Of a stretch of 64,000 nt of DNA, positions 38,133-48,210 are shown piece by piece. The notes beneath the pieces are model-generated. The model was given only the letters and a program-made list of their open reading frames with translations, was not told where the DNA came from and searched no databases. The DNA lies in the NCBI GenBank assembly GCA_963995525.1, contig OZ023211.1, positions 52,728,228-52,792,227 of the forward strand, read 5' to 3'. A program made the position numbers and the translations under genes. The stretch is from Escarpia spicata. Taxonomy: Eukaryota; Annelida; Polychaeta; Sabellida; Siboglinidae. Position 1 is the first letter of the stretch. Each line of letters opens with the position of its first letter.

Positions 38133-38445
38133 CCTAGAAAAAAATCTTCTCTGTAGTTAGGATCAATAAACGTTTTTTCTTTTCTTGCATGTGTTTATTC
38201 GTATTATTGCACATACATTTACATTAAAACCGCACAACAATCGAATAAACTAACCGGAAAATACACGGGAATATACATTGGTTTGAAACGGTGGTTGTCG
38301 TTATTTTAACGGAGACGTGTTGTCAAACCGGGCTTATATAGTGTATATAATATATTTAGCTCACCTGTTGTTCAATTGTAAAAGGAATTTAGGTGAAAAG
38401 AATGTTAATGTTGGTGATACTCTCGGCATGGTATATGTTTAGCCT
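38133..38445. other. AT-rich stretch without recognisable feature
   Basis: No gene, TIR or repeat family was recognised. It begins with ~20 bases resembling LINE ORF1 family ii (AAAAATCTTCTCTGTA). Part of it (from about 38,303) recurs at 61,326. Confidence 0.4.
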
Positions 38446-38850
38446 TTACCTGCTTTGATTGACGGACTTGCGTGAGTTTACCTCCCCATCGGTCCTTTTT
38501 GTGATGCCGATGATGACAACAGTGTGGGATGAGGTAGCTTGCGGGCTTTTTAAGGCCTCGCCAGTAGGCACTTCTGAATCTCTGTTTTCTGATAACATTT
38601 TATAATTTAATTCAATCCTGATCCATATTCCCACCGCTTTGAACGATTTGAACCAAAGGCCCAGAAGCATTGTTTTCCCATGCATTTCCATTGAATTTAG
38701 AAGAAAAGTGTGTTTCTTGTAGTACACATATATCTATTGAATATTTAGTAAAAAAAGTCATGTCAGAAAATGGCGTTTTTGGCAGTCTCCCAACCCACGA
38801 CAATTTAAACTTATAAGATGTAATCTATCCATTTCAGTGTATCTTATATA
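38446..38850 (-). pseudogene. LINE AP-endonuclease N-terminal fragment
   Basis: On the - strand SLNCRGLGDCQKR and, after a frame change, YSIDICVLQETHFSSKF form the first two motifs of an APE-type LINE endonuclease (N and E residues of the active site). The C-terminal motifs are missing. It follows the ORF1 of family iii in the expected ORF1-ORF2 order. The duplicate at ~61.56 kb has lost the LQET part by deletion. Confidence 0.65.
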
Positions 38851-39047
38851 TCAACATGATAACTTAAACGGTGTATTTCTTTTCAGTAGAATTGCTTAGC
38901 TCTGGCTCCTCATCAGAGGCAGAACTAGGTCCCTCCTCATCTATCACCAGCTGCCAAATGAAGGGCCGTCCGGCGAGAGATGAGGAGAGACACTAAGGGG
39001 ATCTTCCCTTCCGTTTCCATATTCTCACTTCCATCCATTCCCCGTCG

Positions 39048-40370
39048 TCAGGGGCCACGCCCTCCTCCGAACTGTCGGAGCAGAGCATGTCCCCCGACAT
39101 CGGGGGGACAACACATTACACTCCTCGTCTTCCCTCTCTCTCGTCTCAGATGGTATCCCGACCAGGGGACAGACCCCGACTCATTGATCCACCCGTTCTC
39201 GATCATGGGACGGGAGGCCACTTGGACCTCCTGGCCGCCCGAACTGGTGTTGACCGGCCCTGTATCGACCGCGTCACACTCCCCGTTGGCCGACATTTCG
39301 ACCGCTATAGTCTCGGACACGGTGTCACACACCCGGTCTGGTTTACTAGCACTGCTAGAATCAACTAACTTTTTGTCTTCGGCCGCTGTCACCCATGCCT
39401 TTTCTCATCACTGCACAGCTCTTTTATTGCTGCCCTCATCTTCTTAGTAATGATGTCTACACGTGTTACCTTTGTTTCGGCGTGAGACCCCGTTTTCTCT
39501 ACCACTCGTACTTTGGCCTTCTTTACTGGCTTTCCAGCTAAGTCTTCTACCCCACTTACCTCGTTCCGCTTCGTTAGTTCTGCGGACGCTTGTGGGTGTC
39601 GCTCAACATCCATCAATACACCGCCCCCCTCCACGCTGTTGTCCATCTCATCGTCTCCACCTTCCCCCCTTATAATGTTCCTGGTTGCGTTAGCATATGT
39701 TGCCTTCTGTATAGTGCAACTCTCTGTTGTATGGCCATGATGACGACAGTAGGGCGTGGTACAACCCCTTCTGTAGTGGCCTGTTTGTCTACATTTTAAA
39801 CACAATGGAGGTTTGCCGGGAATTGTCACAAATAGTTCATACTGTGCATGTTTCAGGATTTGTAACTAAATCAGATTTGGTATTTCGTCTTTATTTCCTA
39901 CCATTACCACAGTTCGGACACCTATAGCTACTCCCTCAAAACCTGTTGTGGTCGACTTTACAAAAGTTGTAGATTTGACCATAGCAACATTTTCCAATTC
40001 TGTCACGATGGCCGAGTTTGACACAAAGGACGGTGCCCAGTGCACTCGCGCAGTAAAGTGTCTTTTGTCAGCCGGTTTAACTCGGAAGACCTTACCTTTT
40101 GCCAATATGCTGCCTTGTAATAGCAGACGGTCCTTAATTTCTATAGATTTCAAAGTCATGTACCATACATTGTTCTTATTCAGTGGGCCGAAGGACAAAA
40201 CGCTTTCACTCACCTTATCCAACCGCGACCTGTACTTTATTCCAACCGTCGTCCAATCTAACCATCATCACACCACTTGTAATTCTGCACTTTCCACAGT
40301 GCGTGTTTCTGCGCCAACCATCCGGGAAATGCAAACTGTTTTGTCCGACTGTCTGGCGATGTTACAATAC
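39048..40370 (-). pseudogene. LINE ORF1 (gag-like, CCHC), family iii, copy A
   Basis: The N-terminal part (40,222-39,866) contains LSFGPLNKNNVWYMTLKS and FTARVHWAPSFVSN. The knuckle part (39,829-39,389) has CLKCRQTGHYRRGC and YCRHHGHTTESC, and the tail continues to 39,048. A one-base loss near 39,392 shifts the tail; the duplicate copy at 61,860-62,642 is open through this point. Another shift separates the N-terminal part from the knuckle. It is presumably an RNA-binding LINE protein remnant. Confidence 0.7.
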
Positions 40371-40384
40371 GCATGAATCCCAGT

Positions 40385-40491
40385 TTTCACGAAAGCACTA
40401 CTGCTAATCGGTGACAAAACAAACATCAAAATATATACCGTTTCAATTCGAATCGAATACCGATTCCTAAATTAACTAACGGAAGTATAGG
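40385..40491. repeat. R3 middle copy, left part
   Basis: TTTCACGAAAGCACTACTGC onward matches the R3 head and the U1-unit spacer with several differences, continuing to GATTCCT. The R3 copy resumes at 43,913 after the DNA transposon. Confidence 0.7.
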
Positions 40492-40867
40492 ATATGAGCC
40501 TGTGACAAAAGGTGGTGCCAAAAAGGGGATATCTAGTCAAAATTTCATAATGCTTTTTTATTTTGAACTTGATGTTTTCCTGAATGTGTTATATTTTAGG
40601 TGTGTAAAATGATGCATGGCAAGATTACTGTTTTAGAAGTTCTAGGCTGGTGCATCAATTTATGTCATTAACTGAAAAATGTTGTTTGTGATGGTGGACA
40701 TAAAAGTTCTTTGAATTTGACATTTTGGCACCATTCAAGAAGCTCCCTTCCATTGTAATGATATTTTGCTGATTTCTGTTTAGAATAATGGACACTTTTG
40801 TAAAATTTTCCTAGTGCTTTATTTCTTTTCAGTCTTGATTTAATGTCCACCATCATAACATAACTCT

Positions 40868-40978
40868 GTGTCAAGTGCTTCAGCAACATTGACATTCACA
40901 TCCCCAGTGGCAGAGTCGAGTGCTTCAGCAACATTGACATTCATACCCCCAGATGCGAGTGCTTCAGCAATAGACTCG
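40868..40978. repeat. ~48-bp imperfect tandem repeat
   Basis: GAGTGCTTCAGCAACATTGA recurs twice and partly a third time. It translates on the - strand to repeats like NVNVAEALD in the 3' portion of the transposon. Confidence 0.7.
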
Positions 40979-42869
40979 TCGTGAAACAAATCCTGGTCTT
41001 CAACCACAGGTACTGCAGCTGCAGCATCTGCCCTCAGTCTACTTCTCTTGTTCTTCGTTTTACAACTTTGAGTTGTATGTTGTTCCAACAGTTGACAAAC
41101 GTCTTGCGGAGACATTCTTGTGGATTGTCTTGCAAGCATGGAGGGCAGAAACACGTAAGATTCCTTGTAGCCGACGTGTTATTTCCCACACGCTTGATGC
41201 TGTGAAGCTGACGTGTTCCAGGAACGGTCACCACAGCTGATGACGGAATTGATCTGTCAATCTGCTCTGTTGTGATCAGTGTGAAGGAGCGCTTGATCTG
41301 AAGGGAATCGGGCAATGGCAAAGTGTAGTTATCACAGCAGTGCTGGTACATTGCTGCAGCACTTTGTACAATGCATTCACCCGCACGAATGTCATCATCA
41401 ACTGCCCCCTTGGTGACGCCTTCATAAGCATCACATGCACTTTTGCCATGTCTTGAACCAAAACAACATCTCTCAATGGGAATGTTGCCACACGCATTTG
41501 AGAGGTGAAAGAATGGGAGTTTTGATTTGTACTGGGCTGCACACCCATCTGAAAAGACAACCATGTTCCCAACCTTCTCCATCACAGACAGAAGGTGGTC
41601 TGTCGTCTTATCAAATATCGTCTTTACTATACTGGCATCATGGCACAAGTAATCTGATAAAAAATATCAGATAGTCCCTTACAGTTGTAGAGCAATGAGG
41701 GCAATTGTAATACAGCACTGTGGGGTGCACGGTCACTTGACTGTAACCCCAATGGGCTGACTGCACTTTATCCTGATATTTGCAAAGAAAGGTCTCTGCA
41801 ATATCACAGACAGCCACCGCCCACGTATTGGGGTTTGCCGACAGGAGCGTCCTGAACTGGCAAAACTACCACCTGAAGACGAAGAGAGTTTTGAGAATAG
41901 TTGCAGTTCCTTCATCAGCTGATCAAGGAGTACCTGCAAGGTTCCATCCTTTGATACCAGTTCTCTCCTATTGCCACGATCAGATTTAACTATTTCCAAA
42001 ATTTCCATCTCACAACTCTATTGTGAAAGGATTGGATCTCCTCTTGCATCTTGACCTTGAGCTTGCTTGGACCGCAGATTGGGCACTTTCGATCCAAACA
42101 AGACTGCTTTGGCTCCTGGCAGAGGCTTTTTTTCTGACAGTGCATCTCTTCCATCAATTGGTTCCCCCAAGGGACGATTGAGCGTGTCCAATTTGAGGTC
42201 TACATTCGTGCAGATCTCACAAAAGCACTGCCTGTAGTTCTGCTTCCTGGATTTGAGGACACTGGTGGGCAAGTGGCGGTATAGACTCCGAAGGGACAAC
42301 CTATGTTGTGGATGCTTTGATTGAATTGTGTGGATTCTTTTTGGAGGATTTTTAAAATTTTGCATCAAAGTCTTTTTGGACACAGATCTTTTTCCATGCA
42401 TGTCCAAATACACTTCTTGCAAAAACGAGATGGCTGCTCTACTCGCAGGTGTCTGCTTTCTTTTGTACAATTCGTTTTCAGGCCGTTTCTTAGTTGGAGA
42501 GATAATGTCAAGCATCAGTTTTCTAGTTCCTAAAGCTCTTTTGTATCGTTGTCTTTTGACTTTGCCAAGTTCCTTACAGAATGAAGTTTTTAATTTTCGT
42601 GGGGAAGGGGAAACTCCTCCTGTGTTCATTTAGTTTGTGATTGTCTTTGCCTCCCCGAGTAGACTAGATACTAATGCACTGTACACGGAACATTTGTTAC
42701 TCTTCTGAGTGAGAAGGCGTTTTTTCATTCTGTAGATAGCCTTCTTCTGTGCTTCCTTCCCAGAAGATGGAGGGGCCACATTGGCATACTGCGATGCACG
42801 ATATCTATCTGCTGGATGAAGTTGTTCTGCCTCTGATGCAGGTGGCAGTGGCATAAAAATCTGTTGCAG

Positions 42870-43030
42870 CGTCTCAACACTCAGTGGTGGTGGCGGCGTC
42901 TCTACACCAGGTGTTGGCGGCATCTTTACACTAGGTGGTGGCAGCGTCTCTACACTAGGTGGTGGCAGCGTCTCCACACTAGGTGGTGGCAGCATCTCTA
43001 CACTAGGTGGTGGCGGGGTCTCAACACGCT
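42870..43030. repeat. 24-bp coding minisatellite (proline-rich)
   Basis: About six units of CTAGGTGGTGGCAGCGTCTC-type sequence, period 24 bp, encode the octapeptide VETLPPPS on the - strand within the transposase-like gene. Confidence 0.8.
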
Positions 43031-43912
43031 GTCTTGGTATCTTTTGTTTCTGATTTTAGTATGCAGCACATTTCTCTCTGTGACGTCGCTATTACTATTA
43101 ATTATGGTCGGTTGTGAAGTTTTTGGTCGATTGTGACAACTAACAATTCCCGGACACGACAGCAAAACTTACCCGGCCTTCTCGGCGGCGCCATTGTACG
43201 AAGCCCAACCAATGTGGTAAATCATGTGACTGCTTCAGGCCAATCACTGCTTAATCCGTTGCGCCGTAAGGGCTTTTGCATATCTGATATCGGCGATTAG
43301 TCGTTCGTGACAATCGGACATTAATTTCACGTATCAACAAAATGATCGTCCTACAATATTTTATATTACACTAAAACGCCCGACATTTATGAAAAAGAAG
43401 TAGTTTTAGACGTGTTTTCATACAAAACTCGGGATCACCGCGCGAGTATTTGTAAACAAACATCGGCTTTTGTGTAACATGGTCGGCGGACATTTAGCGT
43501 CACAAACGACGGCCAATTTTATCGATCAAATTCACTTCATAAAATTAGTTCTTTTTACGTTATTTCTAAGTAAGTGTATGTTCTGTTCCATGTTTTATCG
43601 AATCCATAACCGATGGTTAATGTTAGTGCTGTGAGTTTTGTTCACGGGACGTCGAAAGTGAGTCACCGTCAGTTGTCCCCTTTTTCAGCCTCTCAAAATT
43701 GCGCCGTTTTCAACTTCCACAGACATTTTAACGCAGTTTGTGGTAACTGAATAACGGTAACTGAATAACACAATTTGTTGGTATGTATGTCTATATTGTA
43801 TTCTAAGAACATGACACAAGAAACAAACAGCTATTTTGTAACAAAAACATTTTTAATTTGGATGCAAACCAATCGGGGGTTCGCTCCATTACCTTTTGTC
43901 ACAGGCTCATAT

Positions 43913-45083
43913 GTTCTACCGTGCAAGAAAGCGTATGTATGTATACACGTACATGCAACCATAAACGCGCACACCTTTATACATACATGATGGGCCGGTA
44001 CGCTTCAAAGTGAGCCGAAAGAACAAGCCCGAAAATGTTAACTAGATATACGAATACAACAGGTAATATGTACCAGAATGCGAAGATGTTTCGGTAGTGT
44101 TCCTGCAGATGTCCATAATATAACTGTACTGAATAGTCACTTAGTTCTGCAAATATTGTAAATAATGTCTCTAAACACCTATAAGGTGTAGTGAACAAAG
44201 AGGTAGCGTCCACCTGATGCAATCATATATGTATCTAACCAAACAAGGGTCTTAACAACATCAATAATGTCACTGTGTTGCGTAACGATTTATGTTTAGC
44301 CGGGCTGAACAAGCGACTTTGGTCGCTGACACTTCCCGATCGAGATACACCTGTCGCTACGAGGCACGACTGTGATAACTGGCCAATCGTGGTATCGGCT
44401 GTGGACATGTTTATCTGGCTCGAACGAGCAACATTGGTCGTTGTTGCTTTCCGAAACTTCCCAGACGCTACGAATTACGTGTCACAGGGCGGTGTGTTGG
44501 TCAACGGCCCTTCTGTGTTGGTGCTTGTCGTGTTAGGCAAGGCCGGTCGGACGACACAGCTCGTCTTGGCGTAGCGAAACTGCCGAGGAACGACTGGCTG
44601 GTGGCGGTTTGAGGTGAGTCTCCTCTAGGATGCGGGTCGTTGACACACAACGAGCACTCCGAAGTGCTACGAGTCGAGACTGGGTTTAACTTTCGTGTTG
44701 CATGTTGAATAATGGGCCGACACTGCTCGCTGTTGCCCAGTCTTCTCTGAGGAGCGACTGGTTGGTCGCGCGGTGAATTGGTTGTCCTTGTGGTTCCAAC
44801 TGAAACACTCGTATGACATACATTTAAATGGTTCTACGTCGGGTGTAAGCACAATAGGATCTTGATTGAATTGTCTTCAACGCGGACAACATAGTTATCG
44901 CGGCACCAATACCGGGAAGATAGTAATTCATCGAATCTCTGAAAATCAGCTTTGATTCTAAGAGAATGCTTACGAATAAAAGGCATTAATACTTAATGTT
45001 GTTACTTTTTAAAGTCATGTTTACATAAATTTTTCATATTCCAAATACAGTATTCTAGTAGGTTAGACAATAGAATAAGCAAC
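43913..45083. repeat. R3 middle copy, right part
   Basis: It matches 31,741-32,960 and 55,355-56,574, including the GC-rich section. Here the + strand is open for 99 codons (44,275-44,574). Relative to the other copies it has a 100-bp insert at 44,885-44,984 whose - strand translation (RYWCRDN) resembles the end of LINE ORF2. Confidence 0.7.
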
Positions 45084-46190
45084 TTACGGTGGATGAAGCC
45101 GCAACATAATTTTAATGTTATCATTATCCGTGTAAGCTATATTACTGTTTCTGCACCAGCTTTGTGCTTCTTTAATTTGGTTTTGTAAATCTTGTGATAT
45201 TCCGTGTTTGTTTCCGAGTCGGTTTAGTATTTTTTAATTCAGGTTTGCTTCTTGTAATTCAGAATGTTTAATTCGTGATAAGCGGATAGAGTGGAATATT
45301 ATTACCCGCGGAATTGTATTTTACGTTCTTCCCACCACTCAATGTTATATGGTCAGTACTTGATTCTAGTATTTCCCATAAATCTTTGAAATCAGTTTGG
45401 AAGTATGGATCTTCTAAAGTTTTTGTATTGCATTTCCAATACCCTGGTCCAGTCTCTTGCAGAACATCACCCAAAATAACATATAATGACAAAATCTTGT
45501 GATCTGAAATATTATTACCCGATGAGTCATGTTGCACTGAAATTACTCCGTTGGAAAGTGTGTCTGATACATAGAATCGGTCAAGTCTGCACTGTCTCGA
45601 GGTTGAGTTTTCCCAGGAATATGTTTTTGTGAGGGTACAATTTTCTGAAAGCATCTTGTAATTTTTGTTTTTTACAAACAGGTAATAAAACATTACGACC
45701 CCGTGCTACGTTCATGTCATTCCCTCAACTCTTGTCTAATTTAAGATCAATCATACATTTAAAATCTCCTCCTAATATTATGGGGAATTTCGCATTTAGA
45801 TACTGATTGAAGGAAGTAACATTCTTTACGCTTGACGGGAATTGTTGGAGCGTAAATATTTAACAATTGTACTGTTTGGCCGTCGATTGTTACCAGTAAA
45901 CATAGTAATCTTCCTTCTGTGATTTAATTTTGAATTTTAAATTCGTTCTAAACCAAATGGCTACCCCTTTTGAAGGTGATCCAAATGTCCAATATATCTT
46001 CCCTCCCCGTTGTTGTTCTCAATTTCTACCCGAGAAGGTATTACAACAACGTGTTTCTTGTAATAAATAAAGGTCTACTTTGTTAATCTTTAAATATTGA
46101 ATAATATTTTCTCTCTTCCGAAAATCTTTTGAGTGCCTTGTAAATTTAGAGACGAAACTCGTAATTTGTTACTTATTATTTTTTTATAGT
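45084..46190 (-). pseudogene. LINE ORF2: endonuclease, with internal deletion (copy 3)
   Basis: The - strand shows the APE-type endonuclease in pieces. VDLYLLQET lies near 46,070, GVAIWFRTN near 45,950, and NIYAPTIPVKRKE, then ILGGDFKC, lies near 45,790-45,860. The best frame (45,693-45,268) gives TYSWENSTSRQCRLDRFYVS and NISDHKILSLYV, the conserved SDH end motif. It continues to GYWKCNT and a short linker. At about 45,161 it jumps directly to the final ~77 bp of the LINE (matching 30,891-30,966), so the whole reverse transcriptase is deleted. Frameshifts are frequent and the usual DFN reads DFK. Confidence 0.8.
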
Positions 46191-46203
46191 TTAATTCCTC
46201 TCT

Positions 46204-46739
46204 TTAATCTCCGCTTCCACATTTCTTATTATTAGAAATGCCAGACTCCGATTCATAACCTGAGTTATGATCGAAATCTCCCTCCGCTATCACCAGCCTA
46301 CCCAGTGAAGGGCCAGCCGGCGAGGTCGGAGGGGAAACACTCCGTGATCTCTTTTTTGTTGACACAATCTCCCATTTCCCCTCCTCGTCGCCTGAAGACA
46401 CGCTCTCCCCACTGTCGTCTGAGAACATGCCCCCAACACAGGGACTGAGTCCTCCGGCTGAGGGCTTCTTCCCTCAGCCTTCCTTGGTGACTGGACGTGG
46501 TCTTCACTCCCGTTAACTGGTGGGCTCTGTGTGTTCCCCCTCTCCAGTTCGTGTTCCGATGGTACTGTGACCATCCTATTTCTGTTCCTCCTTACTTCAG
46601 CAATTCTGTCTAAATCTAAATTCCGGATGCCTTCCGCCACAACCACCCACGCTTTTCTCTCCTCCTCTGACAATCCATGTAATACTGAACGCATTTGTTC
46701 AGTCATTATATCTACTCTGTGTTCAGAATTGACCGCACC
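46204..46739 (-). pseudogene. LINE ORF1 C-terminal exon-like fragment (copy 3)
   Basis: From GAVNSEHRVDIMTEQMRS the frame runs to about 46,440. It then continues in another frame (46,428-46,204) as KWEIVSTKKRSRSVSPPTS and ends at a stop just before ORF2. The serine/arginine-rich acidic tail is typical of such gag-like proteins. The first codons directly follow a TTCTTACAG that looks like a splice acceptor. Confidence 0.65.
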
Positions 46740-47361
46740 CTGTAAGAACAAGAACAAGAAGTAGAAGTTTATTTTGACCCCAAAACATATAACACAATAA
46801 TAACAACACAATAAACATGTCAGATATGTGCATTACCACAAATAAACTAAATATGCATATATAGTATACACCATTTCTTAAAGGCAGAAATAATAAGTGA
46901 TTAAAGCAGAAAAATATACCGTTTGTTTTAAGACACACAAGGGGGTCAGTGGCTCCCACTAATACATGCTGTCGCTATCATGGGAGCCACGGTAGTTATA
47001 ACTAATTATAATAACTTTGTTGTTCCTTTTTTAACATAAGTTGTCCTTTGTATCTTACATGTCGGCTGATATATTAAAATATGTGCATATACTTAAATAG
47101 TAGTTTTCGTCCATTTTGTAACAATTTGCAACATTGATTTTGGAGACATGAATAACAATTTGTAAGTGTGCATGTATCTTTGTATTTTTTTCAGGAAAAT
47201 ATTTTAGCGTAGATTGCAAAGCCTCGCCGGCTATGAGTATATATCTTTTTTCCACAATTTCAGTAGTATTGTTTATAGTGTGGGGCAAGTTATATTTAAG
47301 ACATAGTTTTGCAAATTCATGTTTAGTGGTCCCCCACATAGGCTACATCAGTGGTGCTTAC
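46740..47361 (-). other. AT-rich intron-like insert (R4) in LINE ORF1
   Basis: On the - strand the upstream frame ends ...ATGQ at CAG, followed by GTAAGC. The insert ends in a pyrimidine-rich TTCTTGTTCTTACAG, and the frame resumes in phase with GAVNSE. The 622 bp are AT-rich with stops, between GC-richer coding pieces. A second, partial copy lies at 47,625-47,676 plus 52,181-52,485, split by the LTR element. A 10-bp perfect hairpin stem, GTGGCTCCCA, lies at 46,949-46,958/46,981-46,990. It is either a spliceosomal intron or a transposed repeat with intron-like ends. Confidence 0.4.
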
Positions 47362-47624
47362 CTGGCCTGTCGCCTTAGTCTCCGCTGGTGCCGCCGTCAC
47401 GCTACCGTGCGTGCCCTCTCTGTTATTGCGTAACAGAGCGATGCCGACCGCACTTTTGGTTGTCGTCTCAGCGTCAGTGCTTTCTCGCGAAGGGGTGTCC
47501 GCGACTGTCTCCTCGTCTACGCACATATCGTCTGTCGGTTCCCGTCTGGCTTCTCCCTCTCCACTCTTCCTTCCACGAGTAGCGTTGGCGTACGTTGCCT
47601 TCTTCTCACTACACACCTCCGTCG
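47323..47624 (-). pseudogene. LINE ORF1 middle fragment (family i)
   Basis: The - strand encodes CSEKKATYANATRGRK, EPTDDMCVDEETVADTPSRE and TTKSAVGIALLRNN. This is the part after the zinc knuckle, open until beyond the GTAAGC donor-like site. Related to 35,816-36,496 and 52,488-53,335. Confidence 0.65.
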
Positions 47625-47676
47625 ACAATAAACATGTCAGGTATGTGCATTACCACAAATAAACTAAATATGCATA
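47625..47676. repeat. R4 second copy, left part
   Basis: ACAATAAACATGTCAGGTAT to TGCATA matches 46,809-46,861. The copy is interrupted here by the LTR retrotransposon and resumes at about 52,181. Confidence 0.8.
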
Positions 47677-47826
47677 TGTTGTGTTATACACTTGTAACAG
47701 TAATATTTTATGAGAGAATGAGACAAACGCATATGTAAGTCAAAATGGCTGTATTTGAGAAGACACGCGAGTTCAGCAGTGATCTCACGAGACTAGTGAG
47801 AGGTAGGATGATCGAGACTAACGTCA
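47677..47826 (-). repeat. 3' LTR
   Basis: On the - strand it runs TGACGTTAG...ACACAACA (TG...CA ends), 150 bp. It differs from the other LTR only at GAGTTCAGC versus GAGATCAGC (+ strand). Confidence 0.93.
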
Positions 47827-47838
47827 CATCTCCCTTCC
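47827..47838 (-). other. Polypurine tract
   Basis: GGAAGGGAGATG on the - strand immediately precedes the 3' LTR, the expected place for plus-strand DNA priming. Confidence 0.75.
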
Positions 47839-47870
47839 AAGTTCAATGAGTGCTTGGAGACAACTCTCAA

Positions 47871-48210
47871 CTATAGGTCCAGCCGTCGCGGTGGAATCAC
47901 CACTCTCCCAGAACGTGTCACCACTCCAGTGGGAGCTGTGACCGCTGGAGGTGACACTGGTCTCGGCTCGCGCATACGAAGCGCAACCGGTGTCGTCGTC
48001 ATCTCGGTAGATGACGGGTCGGCGTCGTCTGCTCGCTCGTCAGCCGTCACGTTAGGAGTCGGCTGCAGATGTCGCCGATTTCTTCTTAGGCAGGACGTCG
48101 GCGTTCGCACTACATACGACCGATGTGTGTGTGCCGGACCCACCACCGTGCCGTTGACGTTCGCGTCTTCGACCCAGACTGGGTCGCCGGCCCGAAGAGT
48201 AGAAAGTGGT
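47871..48210 (-). pseudogene. Out-of-frame C-terminal tail of Gag-Pol
   Basis: The region after the integrase core normally carries the post-core domain and ends in a TRSGRxxxPPxR-like motif. Here that tail is readable only in a frame other than the main one (AHTHRSYVV, LRRNRRHLQP, TRSGRVVIPPRRLDL, ending at 47,871). The main frame leaves it near 48,210 and stops at 48,110. A single small indel explains this; a programmed shift at this position is not usual for the family. Confidence 0.7.

Larger units (their letters stand above)
40840..43040 (-). pseudogene. Transposase-like gene, decayed
   Basis: Read downward, a proline-rich N-terminus (8-residue repeats such as VETLPPPS, 43,030-42,870) precedes a basic region. 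A cysteine motif CFCEICTNVDLKL follows (42,629-42,018). The core reads WAVAVCDIAETF, VQSAHWGYSQVTVHP, VVFSDGCAAQYKSK and FGSRHGKSACD (41,850-41,034), then CFCPPCLQDNPQECLRK. These motifs recur in multicopy uncharacterised invertebrate proteins that I take to be transposases; the D of SDG could be catalytic, but I cannot name the superfamily. Two in-frame stops (about 42,630 and 42,015) and two frame changes (about 41,880 and 41,660) break it. A ~48-bp repeat at 40,868-40,978 lies in its 3' part. Confidence 0.65.
40492..43912 (-). mobile_element. 3.4-kb DNA transposon with 22-bp TIRs
   Basis: 40,492-40,513 and 43,891-43,912 are perfect inverted repeats of 22 bp. The core is GAGCCTGTGACAAAAGGT, preceded by the self-complementary ATAT, so the exact end and the target duplication (TA or ATAT) cannot be fixed. 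Between them lies one decayed transposase-like gene on the - strand. The flanks (40,385-40,491 and 43,913 onward) are the two parts of one R3 copy, which supports a real insertion. 43,040-43,890 between the gene and the right TIR shows no coding sequence. Confidence 0.7.
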
